Assembly: GCF_021245735.1 (NCBI RefSeq)
Contig: NZ_JAJISB010000016.1
Coordinates: forward strand, 1-64,000
DNA from: Brevibacillus daliensis
GTDB taxonomy: Bacteria; Bacillota; Bacilli; Brevibacillales; Brevibacillaceae
DNA: 64,000 nucleotides
Reading direction: 5' to 3'
This document shows positions 21,337 through 30,095 of the stretch, piece after piece. Position 1 is the stretch's first letter. Every line of letters starts with the position of its first letter. Under the pieces are notes generated by a model, which worked only from the letters and a program-made list of their open reading frames with translations, ran no database searches and was not told the origin of the DNA. The position numbers and the translations under genes were made by a program.

Positions 21337-21448
21337 TTATTGTATCAGATGTAAAACTTCATAGAATTACTTCCTGATACGCATGAAAAACAACCTCTAT
21401 TGAAATACCAGCTTCTTCGAATAGGCTTCATCAATAGTTTTTCATAAG
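21337..21448 (+). repeat. Interspersed repeat, family 1, copy C
   Basis: Begins TTATTGTATCAGATGTAAAAC, shares TGATACGCATGAAAAACA with copy B and ends CAGCTTCTTCGAATAGGCTTC...AGTTTTTC. The terminal hairpin is partly decayed compared with copies A and B. Downstream of noc. Confidence 0.65.
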
Positions 21449-21652
21449 GGAAAGGTTTACTTTAAGTGAGTCTACAGATAAAGCCTCAAGTAAACCGACT
21501 AATATTCCATCAGATAAAATCTTTCATCACCCAAGTTCATTTTTGATAACGTTATCTAAACCTAATAGGATGAAACCCTTGTACGATTATACTTTCTAAT
21601 ATAGAAATTAACCTACCATATAGCATGTTATAGAAAACATTCTTCGTTAGTA

Positions 21653-21707
21653 AAGGAAGAAAGTATACGTATGATTGATAAAGCGTACTACTTTTCTTCC
21701 TTTTTTT
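21653..21707 (+). terminator. Terminator in the noc-parA spacer
   Basis: GGAAGAAAGTA...TACG and CGTA...TACTTTTCTTCC form a long, slightly irregular stem followed by seven T. The rest of the 850-bp noc-parA spacer holds repeat copy C and no credible gene. Confidence 0.7.
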
Positions 21708-22083
21708 ATTCGTAGGAGAGTATAATGCGCGATAAATGCCGTCTCACTTTGTAGAATAAGATTTTTCTTCATCTTTTCTCTTAACAATGTGTGAGAAAAA
21801 GGTAGTTTACGAGGTTTTCATGCTACAATAATTTTTGTAGGAAAATGAATTCCAGATAGATATGTTTTTGTTTTAAGAAACAAAACTTGTATATTATTGG
21901 TAGGTAATGAAAGGATCTTCATGTAAGTAAGAAAATTTCTTGAAGGAGATCACTGTTATTTAGTAAAGTTTTTCGTGAGTACGATTAGTGAGGTTGTTTT
22001 TTTCACTTATTGAAAGAGGAAAACCATTCTGCTTCATGCAGGAGAGAGATCATAAGTAACATAGACAAAATGAGGTGGAGATG

Positions 22084-22842
22084 TTGGGGAAAGTAATTGC
22101 AGTAGCCAATCAGAAGGGTGGGGTTGGCAAAACAACAACTTCTGTTAATCTAAGCGCATGTCTTGCTTCACTTGGTAAAAAAGTTTTGTTAGTAGATATT
22201 GATCCTCAGGGGAACGCAACAAGTGGAGTCGGAATCAATAAAGCAGATGTTCGTTATTGCATATATGATGTTCTGATTAATGACACTAGCCCAGTTGAAG
22301 CTACATTACCTACGGAGATGGATAAGCTATTTATTATTCCAGCAACAATTCAACTGGCTGGAGCAGAAATCGAGTTAGTTCCCACTATTTCAAGAGAAAT
22401 AAGGCTAAAAAAAGCGTTAGAAATCGTGAAAGATAATTACGATTATATCATTATTGACTGCCCACCATCATTGGGTATACTGACAGTTAACTCATTAACT
22501 GCTGCTGATTCTGTCTTAATACCTATCCAATGTGAATACTATGCACTTGAGGGATTAAGTCAGCTTCTTAATACAATTCGTCTCGTTCAAAAACATCTTA
22601 ATTCCAATCTCGCAATCGAAGGTGTACTGTTAACAATGCTGGATGCTCGCACAAATTTAGGTATTCAGGTTATAGAAGAAGTTAAGAAATATTTCCAAGA
22701 AAAAGTTTATCGTACAATTATTCCCCGTAATGTACGCTTAAGTGAAGCACCTTCACATGGACAAGCTATTATCAACTATGACCCTCGATCAAAAGGAGCC
22801 GAAGTATATACTGAATTGGCTAAGGAAGTGGTCGGCATATGA
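22084..22842 (+). CDS. parA: Chromosome partitioning ATPase ParA (Soj)
   Basis: A deviant Walker-A ATPase of the ParA/MinD family that with ParB segregates origins and, as Soj, controls DnaA. The motif KGGVGKTTT is near residues 10-18, DIDPQGNATSG near 39-49 and IIDCPPSLG near 120. I favour TTG 22084 (MGKVIAVANQKGG, 252 residues), which matches the Soj N terminus and has GAGGTGG 5 bases upstream; ATG 22081 and GTG 22075 are in frame. The end overlaps parB by four bases (ATGA), so the two are coupled. Confidence 0.95.
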   Translation: MGKVIAVANQKGGVGKTTTSVNLSACLASLGKKVLLVDIDPQGNATSGVGINKADVRYCIYDVLINDTSPVEATLPTEMDKLFIIPATIQLAGAEIELVPTISREIRLKKALEIVKDNYDYIIIDCPPSLGILTVNSLTAADSVLIPIQCEYYALEGLSQLLNTIRLVQKHLNSNLAIEGVLLTMLDARTNLGIQVIEEVKKYFQEKVYRTIIPRNVRLSEAPSHGQAIINYDPRSKGAEVYTELAKEVVGI

Positions 22843-23684
22843 GTAAACGGTTGGGAAAAGGATTAGGTGCTTTGATAACTTCGAACTTAATTGAAGAAAA
22901 TGAGCAAATAGCGGACATTCTTGTTCAGGATATTCGTCCCAATCCCTATCAACCTCGAAAAGAGTTTGATGAAACAGCTCTTAAGGAATTAAGTGAATCG
23001 ATTAAGAGTCATGGTATTATTCAGCCCTTAATTGTAAGAAAAAGCATGAAGGGCTATGAGCTGGTAGCAGGGGAAAGAAGGCTTAGAGCTGCCAAATTGG
23101 GTGGGTTGGAGAGAGTTCCCGTTGTAGTTAAGGATTATTCTGATCAGCAATTGGTTGAGTTAGCACTGATTGAGAATTTACAGAGGGAAAATCTGAATCC
23201 ACTTGAAGAAGCAGAGGCTTATCAAAAATTAATGGAGCATTGTTCATATACGCAGGAAGAGTTGGCGCAGAAAGTAGGAAAGAGCAGACCACATGTCACC
23301 AATATCTTGCGCTTGTTACAACTACCTGAAAAGATACAAAGGTTGGTTGCAAACAGTGCTCTTTCCATGGGACATGCTAGAGCATTACTTCCTGTAACGA
23401 AAGCAGAACAGCAGTGGAAGCTTGCAGAAGAAGCAATCAAGCATGAATGGACTGTTCGCCATTTAGAAGAAGTGGTTAAAACTTTAAATGTTTCACGTGA
23501 AACAAAAAAGACGAAACAATCACGAAAAAACAAGGTTTATGTACAAATGGAGCGTAGATTACAGGCTAGATTTGGGACGGGTGTTCAAATAAACAAAAGC
23601 AGTAAAAAAGGTAAAATCGAGATAGAATTTTATTCTGATGATGATTTGCAACGTATTCTAGAAATGCTTCAATTGGAAGAATAA
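22839..23684 (+). CDS. parB: Chromosome partitioning protein ParB (Spo0J)
   Basis: The 281-residue ParB is a CTP-dependent DNA clamp that loads at parS, spreads and recruits SMC; as Spo0J it antagonises Soj. It opens SKRLGKGLGALI, the Soj-contact peptide, then RPNPYQPRKEF, the CTP site GERRLRAAKLGG, ENLQRENLNPLEEA and the HTH with SRPHVTNILRLL that contacts parS. The C-terminal dimerisation domain follows. A perfect parS lies inside the gene at 23489, encoding NVSRETK. This nested site is also known in B. subtilis. Confidence 0.96.
   Translation: MSKRLGKGLGALITSNLIEENEQIADILVQDIRPNPYQPRKEFDETALKELSESIKSHGIIQPLIVRKSMKGYELVAGERRLRAAKLGGLERVPVVVKDYSDQQLVELALIENLQRENLNPLEEAEAYQKLMEHCSYTQEELAQKVGKSRPHVTNILRLLQLPEKIQRLVANSALSMGHARALLPVTKAEQQWKLAEEAIKHEWTVRHLEEVVKTLNVSRETKKTKQSRKNKVYVQMERRLQARFGTGVQINKSSKKGKIEIEFYSDDDLQRILEMLQLEE
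23489..23504. other. parS site inside parB
   Basis: Perfect TGTTTCACGTGAAACA within the parB reading frame, about 10.6 kb right of oriC. With 5180 and 20066 it makes three perfect sites in 18.3 kb. Confidence 0.95.
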
Positions 23685-23787
23685 TATAGGCGGGACATAA
23701 CCAGATTAGATGAAAAATGATTTGTCTTAGTGACTTTCCAATAGTATTTTTCCATACGGATACAGATAGAGAAAAGGAGCATATTCC

Positions 23788-24948
23788 ATGTCGATAACAT
23801 ATCTGGATAATGCAGCATCCTCATGGCCTAAGCCTCCAGGGGTAAAGGAAGCAATGATAGAAGTTCTTGATCAGTATGCTGCCAATCCTGGTCGGGGTGG
23901 CCATACGTTAGCAATCAAGGCAAGTCGAGTACTGTTCCAAACACGTGTGCAATTATCCAGGTTATTTGGGGTAGATAACCCGAATAACCTCTTTTTTTAT
24001 CCAAATGCAACAATAGCGCTAAATCAGGCAATCAAGGGATATGTAAAATCAGGGGATCATATCATTACATCATCCATTGAGCATAATTCTGTGAGAAGAC
24101 CTTTGGAGTATCTGCATAAAACATTGGGAGTAACAATTACCTATGTTCAACCCAGGGAGGATCAACTCTTTTATCTGGAGGATTTCGAGAAGGAGATTAC
24201 ACCCTCAACAAGGCTTTTGGTTGTGAGTCATGCATCTAATCTAACTGGGGTTATTCTGCCTATAGCTGAGTTGGGACAATTGGCAAAGCAACACCAAATC
24301 ACTTTTTTGGTAGATGCTTCTCAAAGTGCAGGTGTATTGCCTATTGATGTGAGCCAGATGAATATCGACATGCTTGCTTTTCCAGGTCATAAAGGCTTAT
24401 ATGGGCCACAGGGAACTGGTGGTCTTTATGTGACTGATTCGATTGATTTGGAACCTTTGATTCATGGAGGAACGGGTAGTCAGTCCGAAGCGATTGATCA
24501 ACCTACGACAAGGCCGGATCGTTACGAGAGCGGAACAGCAAATACAGTAGGCGTTGCTGGATTAGGGGTTGGTGTGTCATTTGTACTGGAAAAAGGGATA
24601 TCCCACATTCATCAGCACGAATGGCAATTGGCAAAGCAAGCACTCGAGCGGCTACAAACAATAGAGGGAGTAGAGGTATACGGTCCTGCACCAACAGTAG
24701 AACGGGTTGGTGTGGTTGCTTTCAATATTGCGGGAGCAGACGCGTCTGAGGTCTCTTTTATTCTCGATAAAGAATATCAAATTGCTACGAGGGCAGGATA
24801 TCATTGTACGCCACTTGGACATGAGACCTCGGGGACACAGGATAAGGGTGCGGTTAGAGCCAGTTTTGGGATCTATAACGATGAAAATGACCTGAATCAA
24901 CTAATTATGGCTGTACAAGAAATCTCGGAAGCATTTCGTCTGGGTTAA
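23788..24948 (+). CDS. Cysteine desulfurase family protein (class V aminotransferase fold)
   Basis: The 386-residue PLP enzyme begins ITYLDNAASSWPKPPGV, typical of the cysteine-desulfurase-like family often labelled EGC2. The PLP lysine is in AFPGHKGLYGPQG (about residue 204). The catalytic Cys is likely in RAGYHCTPLGHE (about 334), the place where SufS/NifS-type enzymes carry theirs. It probably takes sulfur, or selenium, from cysteine for an undefined acceptor. A DUF3343 protein, annotated elsewhere as a putative Se/S-carrier-like family, is encoded 1 kb downstream, which may be its partner. ATG with AAAAGGAG. Not a housekeeping iscS/sufS, judging by context. Confidence 0.82.
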   Translation: MSITYLDNAASSWPKPPGVKEAMIEVLDQYAANPGRGGHTLAIKASRVLFQTRVQLSRLFGVDNPNNLFFYPNATIALNQAIKGYVKSGDHIITSSIEHNSVRRPLEYLHKTLGVTITYVQPREDQLFYLEDFEKEITPSTRLLVVSHASNLTGVILPIAELGQLAKQHQITFLVDASQSAGVLPIDVSQMNIDMLAFPGHKGLYGPQGTGGLYVTDSIDLEPLIHGGTGSQSEAIDQPTTRPDRYESGTANTVGVAGLGVGVSFVLEKGISHIHQHEWQLAKQALERLQTIEGVEVYGPAPTVERVGVVAFNIAGADASEVSFILDKEYQIATRAGYHCTPLGHETSGTQDKGAVRASFGIYNDENDLNQLIMAVQEISEAFRLG

Positions 24949-25004
24949 TACAAAATCTAAACAGAAGCTGTACAATAGCAGGTAAACACCAAACAAAAAT
25001 TAAT

Positions 25005-25092
25005 AAGGCCGATTAAGTATATTCGTTTCTATAACTATGTCAGTAACTCACACATAGTTGAGAACAGAAAACGAACCACTTTAATCGGCCAT
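25005..25092. terminator. Long bidirectional hairpin between convergent genes
   Basis: GGCCGATTAA (25007-25016) pairs with TTAATCGGCC (25081-25090); inside, TTCGTTTCT pairs with AGAA...AAACGAA and AACTATG with CATAGTT. A three-tier rod of about 85 nt between the convergent desulfurase and yyaC genes, with A/T-rich tails on both strands. Confidence 0.7.
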
Positions 25093-25101
25093 TATTCATA
25101 T

Positions 25102-25734
25102 TTATGACATACTGTTATCTCGCAAATAAGAAGAAGAATCCTGCCAGGGAAATGCAATCGGCTGCTCGATTCCTTTTGCAGCCTGATAAATAGCGGAGGC
25201 AATAACTTCAGCCATACTCATTACGATATGAAGCCTGGTGTTTTGTAAGACAAAATACTCCATGAAGCCACCAACATTAACGATTCCAGTGATATGAAAT
25301 GTTCCTACGGCAGGGAGTTCCTTTTTTACTCCTGCACCAGGTTTAACCGGACCGTCAGACACGTTAATGCATCCAACATGTTGAAACTGACCTAAACAGG
25401 CATCAATGGCAACAATCAGGGCGTTAGGATGTTTTGTCTCGATTTGTGCAATATGTTCACCAAGATTGACCGCGTGTACTGGTGCTTCCAAGCTCCCATA
25501 CACGGTGATATGCTCCAGATAGTAGGTTTTAAGCTTGGTTCCAATCAACGGGCCGAGTGCATCACCAGTCGATCGATCAGTACCGATACATAACACAACT
25601 AAATCCTGCTCATCCGCTTTTAGTAAAAAACGTTCATAGAGGTGGGCAGACAGCCTGTTTATTGCTGTCCCATGCTGATATTCCACTTTAAACGGAGGAA
25701 GGGAAACTTCGGGATTCTCATCATATCGTTTCAT
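25102..25734 (-). CDS. yyaC: Spore protease-like protein YyaC (GPR-related)
   Basis: The 210-residue protein belongs to the YyaC family, related to the germination protease GPR that degrades small acid-soluble spore proteins. Conserved blocks LVVLCIGTDRSTGDALGPLIG (about residues 45-65), LIVAIDACLG and GPVKPGAGVKKELPAVG are visible. Its enzymatic activity is not established. It opposes the neighbouring genes. ATG with TGGAGG. A minus-strand GTATA-N18-TATACTA resembles a forespore sigma-F/sigma-G promoter, which fits a sporulation role. Confidence 0.88.
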   Translation of the reverse strand: MKRYDENPEVSLPPFKVEYQHGTAINRLSAHLYERFLLKADEQDLVVLCIGTDRSTGDALGPLIGTKLKTYYLEHITVYGSLEAPVHAVNLGEHIAQIETKHPNALIVAIDACLGQFQHVGCINVSDGPVKPGAGVKKELPAVGTFHITGIVNVGGFMEYFVLQNTRLHIVMSMAEVIASAIYQAAKGIEQPIAFPWQDSSSYLRDNSMS

Positions 25735-25762
25735 CGTTACCTCCAGAAGAGTAAAGTATTCC

Positions 25763-25792
25763 TAGTATATGGAGATAGAATTGATTTTATAC
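25763..25792 (-). promoter_or_regulatory. Candidate sigma-F/sigma-G promoter of yyaC
   Basis: On the minus strand GTATA (25792-25788) and TATACTA (25769-25763) are 18 bases apart, close to the sigma-G pattern GHATR / CATWMTA (one mismatch). The -10 lies about 30 bp upstream of the yyaC start codon. Confidence 0.45.
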
Positions 25793-25970
25793 CTGTTTAG
25801 GGAGGCTAGTTTGATAGATTACACATCGAATATCTAGTGATGGCGATTAATTACCTAAAATTAGTAGTACATATAATTGCAGGTTTATTGCAGGTTAAAC
25901 TAGATCAACTAACCAGAAGCATGTAAAATAAAATATGTTTTAACGACTGTGGGACTAAGGAGAGAACTTT

Positions 25971-26243
25971 GTGGGAGATACAATTTTGATTGCTTTTGAT
26001 TCAACGCAGCAGGCATTACGTGCAGAAATGCTACTGGAATATGCTAATATCGAAATTGATACCCGACCTACGCCAAAGGAAATTACGGCAGGATGTGCTT
26101 TATCCATCGAGTTTCCTTATGAGCAATACAGGCAGGCATGTAAGATTATTCATTCCCAACAGGTTGTGATTAAAGGGATGTATCAATACCAACAGGGAAC
26201 ATACGAAGAGATTAATTTGTTATCAATGGAAGGAGAGGAATAG
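25971..26243 (+). CDS. DUF3343 protein (putative Se/S carrier-like)
   Basis: A 90-residue protein opening GDTILIAFDSTQQALRAEMLL with RPTPKEITAGCALSIEF (about residues 34-50), the DUF3343 pattern in which a single Cys follows a TPxExxxGCALS-like turn. The family is described as putative Se/S carrier-like, and the Cys44 position fits that idea. GTG start with AAGGAGAG 8 bases upstream. Its stop codon abuts the mscS start codon, so the two are co-translated; the cysteine desulfurase gene 1 kb upstream is a candidate donor. Function is inference. Confidence 0.72.
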   Translation: MGDTILIAFDSTQQALRAEMLLEYANIEIDTRPTPKEITAGCALSIEFPYEQYRQACKIIHSQQVVIKGMYQYQQGTYEEINLLSMEGEE

Positions 26244-27134
26244 ATGGAAAATGTAGAGACAGCGAAAAGTGCTGGAGAAAAATTATTTGCGGCATTTTTA
26301 AATGTGGACTTCTGGATCAATATAGGGTTCACCTTGCTGGAAATAGGACTTGTCCTGCTTATTGCAAGGGTTTTAGTAGCTATGGTTTCCAAAGGGGTAA
26401 ATAAGGTATTTACCTCACGTCATGGAAACAGAATACAGCTAGAACAAAGACGTATTGATACAATGCGTGTGCTAATCAACAATGTTGTGAGTTATAGCAT
26501 ATATTTTATCGCCCTGCTCATCGCCTTAAAGCAAGTTGGAATAGACCTGCAACCTGTATTGGTTAGTGCTGGGGTACTAGGCTTAGCAGTGGGATTTGGG
26601 GCGCAGAGTTTGGTCAAGGATGTAATCACAGGATTCTTCATTATATTTGAGGATCAGTTTGCCGTAGGTGATGTAGTAACCATTAATAATGTAACAGGTA
26701 CAGTAATGGTTATTGGACTACGCATAACAAAGCTGAAGAGTTGGACAGGAGAGGTTCATATTTTCCCTAATGGTACCATTCAACAGGTAACCAACTTTTC
26801 TATTCAAAACTCACTCGCAGTTATTGATATTTCAGTAGCATACGAAGAAGATATTGAGCATGTAGAGCAAATATTGAAGGAAGTTATAGCAAATATGGAT
26901 AATGAAATAGAAGACATCCTAAGTACTCCACAGGTATTAGGATTGCAGGCTCTTGGCCCTTCTGAAGTTATCATACGAGTTACAGCAGAATGTAAACCAA
27001 ATACACACGTACCTGTTTCACGCAAAATCAGAGCGAAGGTAAAAGCAGAATTTGACCGCAGGGGTATTGAAATTCCTTATCCAAAAACGGTCATGGTGGG
27101 GAATTCTAAAAAGACAGGCGCAAATGAGGGATGA
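26244..27134 (+). CDS. Small-conductance mechanosensitive channel, MscS family
   Basis: The 296-residue protein is a minimal MscS: three transmembrane helices in the first 140 residues, the pore-lining TM3 with the Gly/Ala-rich VLVSAGVLGLAVGFGAQSLVKDVITG (two shorter runs around residues 107-132), then the beta domain DQFAVGDVVTINNVTGTV and the mixed C-terminal domain. It releases solutes on hypo-osmotic shock. Sometimes annotated as YkuT-like. ATG with AAGGAGAGG directly after the DUF3343 stop; DUF951 follows after four bases. Confidence 0.9.
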   Translation: MENVETAKSAGEKLFAAFLNVDFWINIGFTLLEIGLVLLIARVLVAMVSKGVNKVFTSRHGNRIQLEQRRIDTMRVLINNVVSYSIYFIALLIALKQVGIDLQPVLVSAGVLGLAVGFGAQSLVKDVITGFFIIFEDQFAVGDVVTINNVTGTVMVIGLRITKLKSWTGEVHIFPNGTIQQVTNFSIQNSLAVIDISVAYEEDIEHVEQILKEVIANMDNEIEDILSTPQVLGLQALGPSEVIIRVTAECKPNTHVPVSRKIRAKVKAEFDRRGIEIPYPKTVMVGNSKKTGANEG

Positions 27135-27138
27135 AGGA

Positions 27139-27360
27139 ATGGATAGAAAACAGTTTGAGCTAGGTGATATTGTTCAAATGAAAAAGCCTCATCCATGCGG
27201 AACAAATGCCTGGAAAATTATTCGCATGGGCATGGATATTCGCATTAAATGTACCGGTTGTGATCATAGTGTTATGTTGCCTCGATTAGAGTTTGAGAAA
27301 AAGTTAAAAAAAATCCTGCAATCAAATGCAACTGAAAAAGCAACAGACACAAATGAATAA
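27139..27360 (+). CDS. DUF951 protein (YyzM-like)
   Basis: The 73-residue protein has the DUF951 pattern: ELGDIVQMKKPHPCGTNAWKIIRMGMDIRIKC and GCDHSVMLPR. The CG...C..C cysteines suggest a small metal-binding or SH3-like fold, but no function is established. I choose ATG 27139, with GAGGG 8 bases upstream; further in-frame ATGs upstream lie inside mscS. In Bacillus it also precedes ychF. Confidence 0.82.
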   Translation: MDRKQFELGDIVQMKKPHPCGTNAWKIIRMGMDIRIKCTGCDHSVMLPRLEFEKKLKKILQSNATEKATDTNE

Positions 27361-27367
27361 GTAAAAA

Positions 27368-27420
27368 AGAAGCATCTAATTCCTCATAATGAAAAGAGGG
27401 AGAAGATGCTTCTCACATTT
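27368..27420 (+). terminator. Terminator after DUF951
   Basis: AGAAGCATCT (27368-27377) and AGATGCTTCT (27404-27413) pair; inside, CCTC and GAGG can extend the stem. The tail is CACATTTTTAT. Confidence 0.75.
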
Positions 27421-27434
27421 TTATATAAAACCAC

Positions 27435-27590
27435 TTATCCACAGGAAAAAGATAAACATGTGGATAACACAAAAGGGCGAAATCCTTATTGTATCAAGGT
27501 TTCTGCCTGTGTGTAACTTTATCTGATAATTATTATCCACATTATTACCCACAATGAAAAAGAAGGGAAAACACCCCAGGATGTGGACAA
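27435..27590. other. DnaA-box cluster upstream of ychF
   Basis: Perfect boxes at 27435-27443 (TTATCCACA), 27459-27467 (TGTGGATAA) and 27533-27541 (TTATCCACA); one-mismatch boxes at 27545 (TTACCCACA) and 27582 (TGTGGACAA). The 420-bp spacer holds these sites and no gene. It lies about 14.6 kb right of oriC. Confidence 0.8.
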
Positions 27591-27782
27591 CAAAAAAGAG
27601 CGACATCGACCATCATAACAGAAATAAGAAGCTTTTCCAATAATTTTTTAACAGTTACCCATAAAATATTGTCCTATTTTTTTATGAAAAGCTGTTCAAT
27701 CTGGGTTTTCTTTTTTCTTGCAATCATCCTTAAGTATCGGTATCATCCAAAATAGTGAAGCTAATGAGGAGTGAATAACAAT

Positions 27783-28883
27783 ATGGGTTCAAGTGTTGGA
27801 ATTGTAGGCTTGCCGAACGTAGGTAAATCTACACTGTTTAACGCCATCACACAGGCGGGAGCAGAATCCGCTAACTATCCTTTCTGTACGATTGATCCAA
27901 ATGTGGGAATTGTTGAAGTTCCAGATCCGCGTTTGCAAAAGCTAACAGAGATCGTGGTTCCTAATAAAGTAGTACCAACAGCATTTGAGTTTGTAGATAT
28001 TGCTGGTCTGGTAAAAGGTGCAAGTAAAGGTGAAGGACTAGGTAACCAGTTTTTATCTCACATTCGTGAAGTAGATGCAATTGCTCAAGTAGTACGTTGC
28101 TTTGAAGATGAGAATATCACGCATGTGGCTGGTAAAGTTGATCCACTGAGCGATATTGAAACAATCAATTTGGAATTGGTTTTTGCAGACCTTGATTCTG
28201 TAACTCGCCGTATCGAAAGAATTGGCCGTAAAGTAAAAGCGGGTGATAAAGAGGCGAAACAGGAACTGGATGTTCTGGAAAAACTGAAAGCTGCTTTTGA
28301 AGAAGGACACGCAGCACGCGGTGTGGAGTTAACAGAGGATGAGGTTAAACTCATTCGTGACCTGCATTTGCTAACCATTAAACCTATGCTATATGTATGT
28401 AACGTAGCGGAAGATGGAATTCTTACTGCTGATGATAACCCACACGTAAAAGCTGTGCGTAAACACGCTGAAACAGAAGGTGCAGAAGTGGTAATCATCA
28501 GTGCCAAGGTAGAATCTGAGATTGCTGAATTAGAAGGCGAAGACAAAGAAATGTTTCTGGAAGAACTAGGTCTTCACGAATCAGGTCTTGATCGTCTGAT
28601 TCGTGCAGCTTATTCACTACTTGGTTTGATCACTTACTTTACAGCGGGAGTTCAGGAAGTACGCGCATGGACGGTTCGCAATGAAACCAAAGCTCCGCAA
28701 GCAGCTGGTGTTATCCACACTGACTTTGAGCGCGGTTTTATTCGAGCTGAAGTAGTAGCTTACAATGACCTGGTTGAAGCAGGTAACGTTGCTGCTGCTC
28801 GTGAAAAAGGAAAGTATCGTCTGGAAGGTAAAGAATACGTGGTAAAAGATGGCGATGTTATTCACTTCCGTTTCAACGTCTAG
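27783..28883 (+). CDS. ychF: Redox-regulated ATPase YchF
   Basis: The 366-residue YchF/OLA1 protein is an Obg-related P-loop enzyme that hydrolyses ATP rather than GTP and associates with ribosomes. G1 is GLPNVGKST near residues 7-15, the [16 protein letters not shown] switch region follows, and the specificity motif is degenerate instead of NKxD, as in this family. The C-terminal TGS domain ends [12 protein letters not shown] choose ATG 27783 ([12 protein letters not shown]), giving the usual length, over GTG 27771. Confidence 0.95.
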   Translation: MGSSVGIVGLPNVGKSTLFNAITQAGAESANYPFCTIDPNVGIVEVPDPRLQKLTEIVVPNKVVPTAFEFVDIAGLVKGASKGEGLGNQFLSHIREVDAIAQVVRCFEDENITHVAGKVDPLSDIETINLELVFADLDSVTRRIERIGRKVKAGDKEAKQELDVLEKLKAAFEEGHAARGVELTEDEVKLIRDLHLLTIKPMLYVCNVAEDGILTADDNPHVKAVRKHAETEGAEVVIISAKVESEIAELEGEDKEMFLEELGLHESGLDRLIRAAYSLLGLITYFTAGVQEVRAWTVRNETKAPQAAGVIHTDFERGFIRAEVVAYNDLVEAGNVAAAREKGKYRLEGKEYVVKDGDVIHFRFNV

Positions 28884-28887
28884 AAAC

Positions 28888-28916
28888 TTGATTTGTCCCA
28901 CTTGATTTGTTATAAT
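28888..28916 (+). promoter_or_regulatory. rpsF operon promoter
   Basis: TTGATT, 17-base spacer, TATAAT. It starts five bases after the ychF stop and gives a leader of about 100 nt before rpsF. Confidence 0.75.
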
Positions 28917-28924
28917 GCAAAAAT

Positions 28925-29008
28925 GCGAGTATATAAATGGGTGCCTATTATAGGTTTCATTGCACTCGCTCCTTGCCCTTGATATCCAAGGGCCGCTAGT
29001 CCAAAAGG
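28925..29008 (+). promoter_or_regulatory. Structured rpsF leader, candidate S6:S18 autoregulatory element
   Basis: First hairpin: GCGAGT (28925-28930) with ACTCGC (28964-28969), with inner AATG/CATT and CCTA/TAGG. Second hairpin: CCCTTG (28976-28981) with CAAGGG (28987-28992), directly followed by CCG, then the ribosome-binding site. A CCG next to a stem is the feature known for S6:S18 binding to its own mRNA. Structure is seen; identity is inferred. Confidence 0.5.
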
Positions 29009-29021
29009 AGGTGAAAAAGGT

Positions 29022-29309
29022 ATGCGTCAATATGAAGTTATGTACGTATTGCGTCCAGACCTTGATGAAGAGAAAGTGAAAGCGAATGTAGCTCGTTATA
29101 GCGACATCGTGACTAACAATGGTGGAGAAGTCACCAAACTTCAAGAAATGGGCAAACGTCGTCTTGCTTACGAGATCCAGAAGCTCCGTGATGGTTTCTA
29201 CGTTTTGATGAACTTTAAAGCTAATGCAGACGTTGTAGCTGAGACTGAGCGTCTGATGAAAATTAATGACGACGTTATTCGTTTCCTCTTCGTAAGAGAA
29301 GACCAGTAA
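29022..29309 (+). CDS. rpsF: Small ribosomal subunit protein bS6
   Basis: The 95-residue bS6 begins [19 protein letters not shown] and contains the conserved [23 protein letters not shown] strand-helix. It binds with bS18 to the 30S platform. ATG behind AAAGGAGGTG. First gene of rpsF-ssb-rpsR with its own promoter and a structured leader that may bind S6:S18. Confidence 0.97.
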   Translation: MRQYEVMYVLRPDLDEEKVKANVARYSDIVTNNGGEVTKLQEMGKRRLAYEIQKLRDGFYVLMNFKANADVVAETERLMKINDDVIRFLFVREDQ

Positions 29310-29334
29310 TCGTTGTCACGGGGAGGGGAATCTT

Positions 29335-29808
29335 ATGCTAAATCGAGTTATTCTTATTGGAAACTTAACAAAGGACCCAGAGTTGCGTTATACGCCTAAT
29401 GGTGTTGCAGTTACTACTTTTACCCTGGCGATTAATCGCCCTTACTCAGGAGCCAATGGCGACAAGGAGACAGACTTTATTAATATCGTAGCATGGCGCC
29501 AGTTGGCTGATCTTTGCGCGAACTACCTTCGTAAAGGTAGAAAAGCTGCAGTAGAAGGTCGCTTGCAGACTAGAAGTTATGATAATAAAGAGGGCAAAAA
29601 GGTATACGTAACAGAAGTTGTTGCTGATAACGTACAGTTCCTAAGCTCACGTGAAGCGGGTGAGGGTAACACTGGTTATGATTCTGGCCAAGGCTATGGA
29701 TCACGTCCTGCTGCAGCTTCCAGAAATAATAACAATGATCAGCATAGTGATCCCTTCGCCGATGCTGGAAAGCCGATCAACATCTCTGATGATGATCTAC
29801 CTTTCTAA
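29335..29808 (+). CDS. ssb: Single-stranded DNA-binding protein
   Basis: The 157-residue SSB has an N-terminal OB fold (residues 1-110, MLNRVILIGNLTKDPELRYTP and TDFINIVAWRQLADLCANYL), a Gly/Ser/Asn-rich linker and the acidic C-terminal tip DDDLPF that recruits partner proteins. It coats single-stranded DNA in replication and repair. Position between rpsF and rpsR is the normal one for SsbA. ATG with GGGGAGGGG. Confidence 0.97.
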   Translation: MLNRVILIGNLTKDPELRYTPNGVAVTTFTLAINRPYSGANGDKETDFINIVAWRQLADLCANYLRKGRKAAVEGRLQTRSYDNKEGKKVYVTEVVADNVQFLSSREAGEGNTGYDSGQGYGSRPAAASRNNNNDQHSDPFADAGKPINISDDDLPF

Positions 29809-29850
29809 GAAGTTCAAAAACTATCACATCCTTAAGAAGGAGGGACTATC

Positions 29851-30081
29851 ATGGCACGTAAAGGACGCCCTAATAAACGTCGTAAAGTATGTTACTTTAC
29901 TGTTAACAAGATCAAAAAGATCGATTACAAAGATACCGATCTACTGAAGAAGTTCATCAGCGAGCGTGGTAAAATTTTACCTCGTCGTGTAACTGGTACT
30001 TCTGCTAAATACCAACGTATGCTGACAGTTGCAATCAAACGCTCTCGTCAAGTAGCGTTGCTGCCATATACGGCTGAATAA
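29851..30081 (+). CDS. rpsR: Small ribosomal subunit protein bS18
   Basis: The 76-residue bS18 starts [27 protein letters not shown] and contains [32 protein letters not shown]. The single Cys in the KVCYF motif is the usual zinc-independent form. It forms the S6:S18 dimer with the rpsF product. ATG with AGAAGGAGGG. A GC-rich terminator follows. Confidence 0.97.
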   Translation: MARKGRPNKRRKVCYFTVNKIKKIDYKDTDLLKKFISERGKILPRRVTGTSAKYQRMLTVAIKRSRQVALLPYTAE

Positions 30082-30095
30082 GAGTATAAGAGATA

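Noticed and set aside
27022-27037. CTGTTTCACGCAAAAT in mscS as a fourth parS
   Set aside because: Only the left half matches; the palindrome is lost.
27421-27606. A 61-codon minus-strand frame in the ychF upstream region
   Set aside because: It is made of DnaA boxes and AT-rich DNA and has no ribosome-binding site.
29651-29947. A 98-codon frame overlapping the ssb end and rpsR start
   Set aside because: It is out of frame with two certain genes over most of its length.
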